From the NCBI GenBank assembly GCA_002404015.1, contig DHIW01000098.1:7677-41632 (forward strand): a stretch of DNA of 33,956 nucleotides, read 5' to 3'. Source of the DNA: Chloroflexi bacterium UBA4736 (GTDB lineage Bacteria > Chloroflexota > Dormibacteria > Dormibacterales > Dormibacteraceae). Below the pieces are notes generated by a model. That model searched no databases. It was given only the letters and a program-made list of their open reading frames with translations, and was not told where the DNA came from. The position numbers were made by a program, and so were the translations under genes. Below are positions 32,029 through 33,956 of the stretch, in pieces. Position 1 is the first letter of the stretch, and each line of letters begins with the position of its first letter.

Positions 32029-33066
32029 CTACATGTCCAGCGGCTGGTAGTAGTTCTCGGCGCCGACCTGGCGGACGTCGTCCAACCAGTTGCCGGGATA
32101 GACCGCGGTCGGACCCTGGGCCCGATCGACGAGCGCCCAGGCCTGGCGCTTGTACGTCCAGTTGTCCGGCTGCAGGCGGTGGGCCTCCCGGAAGTGGGCC
32201 CGGGCCCCGCCCTCCAGGCCGGCCCGCTGCAGGTGCTGGCCGAGCTCGAAGTGGGCGGCGGCTCGCGCCGTCTCCGGCGAGCGCTGCCGGGAGCGCGCCA
32301 GCACCTGCTCGGGAGTAAGCGCGTAGCGAGAGGCGGCACCCTGCCGGGCCCAGTCGCGTAGGGCCTCCAGGTAGCGCTCCGGCTGGATGCGGATCTTGCG
32401 CGCCTCCAGCATCACCTCGCGCAGCCGGCCCTCGGCCGGCAGCTCCCCGCCCGAGAACCGGGCGACGCCCGGAAAGGCCGTCTCGGGCGGCCGCACGATC
32501 CGGCCGGCCTCGTCGATCCAGATCCCGCTGGGCACATTGACCACCCCGTACAGCTCATCGAGAAGGTGCGCCTCGTCGATCAGCGAGGGGTGCTGAGGGG
32601 CGGCGGCCTCGATCCAGCGCGCCGCCTCGCCGGCGCCTCGGGTCTCCAGCGCGACCGTCACCACCTCGACGCCCTGGGGGTGGAGCTCCTCCCGAACCTG
32701 CTGCCACACGGGCAGATCCAGCCGGCAGCCTCACCAGGGGGCCCATGCGACGACCAGGACTTTCTGGCCGCGCAGCCCGCTCAGGGTGTGGGGAGCGCCG
32801 CGCCAGTCGGGCAACGTGAAGTCGGGCGCCTCGGCGCTGGCCAGGACCCGCCCCGATTCGGGCCCCAGCGCCCACAGCCCGGCGGCCTCGTCCGCGACGA
32901 GCGGCATGCCGAGCCGCTCGGCCAGCATGCGAACGTCGAAGAGCATTTCGTCGGGCGCCGGGAGCGGGACGCACAGGTCGCCCTTGCAGGCCCCTTCCGG
33001 CTTGATCTCCCAGCCGGATCGGCGCTCGAACTCGGCCGGGCCGACCAGCAAGCGATCCAGGATCAT
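32029..33066 (-). CDS. Candidate selenoprotein: redoxin/TlpA-like thioredoxin-fold protein with in-frame TGA (Sec112) and TPR-like C-terminus
   Basis: 345 codons in one frame with a single TGA at 32733-32731 (residue 112). Domains: N-terminal about 80 residues with EGACKGDLCVPLP (Cys pair); then thioredoxin fold from EAPDFTLPDWRG (about 86) with VLVVAWAPW-U-GCRLDLPVW, that is Sec in the redox-active Cys slot and Cys114 two residues later, the cis-Pro-like segment NVPSGIWIDEAGRIV, and a helical TPR-like end (HFELGQHLQRAGLEGGARAHF). Reading continues in frame on both sides with family-like sequence, so a simple pseudogene or start elsewhere is less likely. A bSECIS-like hairpin follows the TGA. 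The ATG at 33066 is chosen because upstream extension would run across the divergent zinc-ribbon gene. Co-transcribed with sppA. Alternative: point-mutated pseudogene or sequencing error. Confidence 0.78.
32680..32733 (-). promoter_or_regulatory. Putative Sec-UGA codon with bSECIS-like hairpin
   Basis: On the minus strand, counting from the base after TGA (32731-32733): positions 24-27 pair with 48-51 and 29-31 pair with 45-47, with base 28 (C) bulged. The 13-nt apical loop AGGUUCGGGAGGA has G at its second position. UGA-to-loop distance is 31 nt. A mutually exclusive stem pairs positions 2-7 with 26-31. Folded by hand only. Confidence 0.5.
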
Positions 33067-33072
33067 CAGGCA

Positions 33073-33101
33073 TATGCTGGAGCATTGGAGGAGGTGGCAG
33101 C
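33073..33101 (+). promoter_or_regulatory. -10 box TATGCT and Shine-Dalgarno of the zinc-ribbon gene
   Basis: TATGCT (33073-33078), then AGGAGG (33089-33094) 7 nt before the ATG at 33102. The -10 lies in the 35-bp divergent gap with the selenoprotein candidate. Confidence 0.5.
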
Positions 33102-33269
33102 ATGACAGCCGAGCTGGAGCTGGAACCTGAGCTTCCCGTCCCCTGCCCGTCCTGCGGGCAGCCGCCCGAGAGCTGGACGGAGAACGGCGGCAAGGGCTAC
33201 GCCGCGTCGGAAGGCAGGTACTGCTCGCAGGCCTGCGTCGCGCGAGACCAGGCCGACAACTCCGACTAG
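33102..33269 (+). CDS. Small zinc-ribbon/TRASH-like protein
   Basis: 55-residue protein with four cysteines in CPSC (C15, C18) and YCSQAC (C41, C45). This spacing, with an aromatic residue before the second pair, resembles TRASH/MYM-type zinc-binding ribbons. An acidic N-terminus (ELELEPELP) precedes the first pair. A strong Shine-Dalgarno sequence supports the ATG at 33102. Function unknown; it is divergent from the selenoprotein candidate and 47 bp upstream of a membrane-protein gene. Confidence 0.75.
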   Translation: MTAELELEPELPVPCPSCGQPPESWTENGGKGYAASEGRYCSQACVARDQADNSD

Positions 33270-33303
33270 GGGTTCGGGTCGGGCTGAGGAACCCCGACTG
33301 AGA

Positions 33304-33309
33304 TAGAGT
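33304..33309 (+). promoter_or_regulatory. -10 box TAGAGT of leaderless membrane-protein gene
   Basis: TAGAGT ends 7 nt before the ATG at 33317; no Shine-Dalgarno sequence. Confidence 0.6.
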
Positions 33310-33316
33310 CGCCGCG

Positions 33317-33913
33317 ATGAGGCGGCGCATCGACGGCCCCGTGGTCCTGGGGGCGATCCTAGTCCTGCTGGGAGCGCTCTTCCTGGTCGGCCAGCTGGTG
33401 CCCGTGAGCTTCGACCTGGGCCACTACGGCTGGCCGGTGTTCGTCATCCTGCCCGGGCTGGCCTTCCTGGCCTTCGGACTCCTCCTGGAGGGGGCGTCCG
33501 GCCTTGTCATCCCCGGCTGCATCATCACGGTGACCGGGATCGTGCTGGCGGTCCAGAACACCTTCGACCTCTTCGCCACCATGGCCTACACCTGGGCCCT
33601 GATCGCGCCGGGCGGAGTGGGCCTGGGCATCGCCCTCCAGGGCGTCATGCGCCACAGCCCGGAGGAGACGCGCGCCGGGCTGCGGGTGGCCACCATCGGC
33701 CTGGTGCTCTTCCTGGTCTTCGGCGCCTTCTTCGAGGGCATGCTCCACATCAGCGGCCGCGACCTGGGCATCGTGGGCAAGCTCGGGGTGCCGCTGCTGT
33801 TGATCGGGGCCGGGATCTGGCTGGTCGTGGGCCGGGCTCGAACGCCCCTCCCTCCGCCTGCGGGGGAGGTAGGGAGGGGGGCGGAGCCGCCTCTTAGCGG
33901 AGCCGACTCTTAA
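33317..33913 (+). CDS. Membrane protein with LiaF/DUF5668-like transmembrane region
   Basis: 198 residues with about five to six hydrophobic segments. The start (PVVLGAILVLLGALFLVGQL, then YGWPVFVILPGLAFLAFG) resembles the LiaI/LiaF-type transmembrane module (short helical hairpin with W-P before the second helix) found in envelope-stress proteins; this is a weak family link. The module seems partly repeated (WALIAPGGVGLGIALQG; LGVPLLLIGAGIWLVVG). The last about 24 residues (RTPLPPPAGEVGRGAEPPLSGADS) are encoded by a G/C-rich inverted repeat and are probably not part of the ancestral protein. Leaderless ATG. Confidence 0.75.
   Translation: MRRRIDGPVVLGAILVLLGALFLVGQLVPVSFDLGHYGWPVFVILPGLAFLAFGLLLEGASGLVIPGCIITVTGIVLAVQNTFDLFATMAYTWALIAPGGVGLGIALQGVMRHSPEETRAGLRVATIGLVLFLVFGAFFEGMLHISGRDLGIVGKLGVPLLLIGAGIWLVVGRARTPLPPPAGEVGRGAEPPLSGADS
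33845..33879. repeat. GC-rich imperfect inverted repeat at the gene 3' end
   Basis: CCCCTCCCT (33845-33853) pairs with AGGGAGGGG (33871-33879), extended inward by CC/GG past a bulged T and by CC/GG around a TGCGGG loop. It lies inside the last codons of the membrane-protein gene. It looks like a REP-type or terminator-like element; I see only one copy in the window. Confidence 0.55.
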
Positions 33914-33956
33914 CCGAACCAGCCGCCCTCATGCCCCCACCCAGCCTGAGTGTCAA

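Noticed and set aside
30258..32339. Very long minus-strand open frame (693 codons) in another frame over sppA and the selenoprotein candidate
   Set aside because: Translation is Arg/Gly/Pro/Ala-rich without domains, whereas the neighbouring frame has intact S49 and thioredoxin motifs.
32029..32709. Separate 226-codon gene starting at GTG 32709
   Set aside because: It would lack the first half of the thioredoxin fold and the active site. It is in the same frame as the upstream part, joined across one TGA, so a single Sec-containing gene explains both pieces better. Pseudogene remains the alternative.
32731..32733. UGA reassigned to Trp or Gly across the genome
   Set aside because: Several genes in the window end cleanly at TGA with tight operon overlaps (GTGA, ATGA), so TGA is a normal stop here.
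33067..33330. N-terminal extension of the selenoprotein candidate to ATG 33330
   Set aside because: It would run antisense through the zinc-ribbon gene and past the start of the next gene; its sequence is Arg/Ser/Pro-rich and unlike a redoxin N-terminus.
1..33956. CRISPR arrays, tRNA/rRNA genes, insertion sequences, phage or attachment sites
   Set aside because: No direct-repeat arrays, cloverleaf-like sequences, transposase or integrase motifs were seen on either strand by eye.

Overview
The window is high-GC bacterial chromosomal DNA with very dense coding. It has no rRNA, tRNA, phage, insertion-sequence or CRISPR signature that I can see. Three things point to a soil-type heterotroph of the Chloroflexota/Dormibacterota/Actinobacteriota side of the tree: Tat-type lipoprotein solute-binding proteins, a WS/DGAT acyltransferase, and many genes whose -10 box (TANNNT) sits only 6-9 nt before the start codon, meaning leaderless mRNAs. 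The lineage is an inference, not a sequence match.

Layout. (1) 1-5503, minus strand: a carbohydrate (CUT1-type) ABC importer operon with one lipoprotein binding protein, two different MalF/MalG-type permease pairs and one ATPase that runs off the left edge. A SAF-domain dehydrogenase (COG4091-like) is divergent from it, followed by a small membrane protein. (2) 7392-11303: an acyl-CoA dehydrogenase/enoyl-CoA hydratase pair, divergent across 19 bp from a RidA-like protein, then a PaaK-type acyl-CoA ligase with a small coupled ORF. (3) 11348-15699: a DUF5658-like membrane protein, an SDR, two alpha/beta hydrolases and a WS/DGAT acyltransferase, probably lipid or storage metabolism. (4) 15871-20449: a complete branched-chain amino-acid type (Liv) ABC importer with its own terminator, then an acyl-CoA carboxylase carboxyltransferase. 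(5) 22353-23354: a secreted EXORDIUM-like HExxE protein. (6) 23400-30390: a six-gene tightly coupled operon of hydantoinase A and B, EamA exporter, methyltransferase, Rieske oxygenase and a second methyltransferase. Two of its genes have no ATG, GTG or TTG start. (7) 30359-33066, minus strand: SppA-type protease behind a thioredoxin-fold gene read through an in-frame TGA, then a divergent zinc-ribbon miniprotein and a LiaF-like membrane protein.

The most exciting object is the gene at 32029-33066. Its frame is interrupted only by one TGA, which falls exactly at the redox-active cysteine position (W-A-P-W-TGA-G-C-R), and a bSECIS-like hairpin can be drawn just downstream. I read it as a selenoprotein (Sec112), co-transcribed with sppA. 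The second theme is the leaderless promoter grammar. It corrects several start codons and includes two places where divergent genes appear to share overlapping -10 boxes within about 20 bp.

No transcription factor gene is present in the window, so regulation of these catabolic and transport operons must be encoded elsewhere or be passive.
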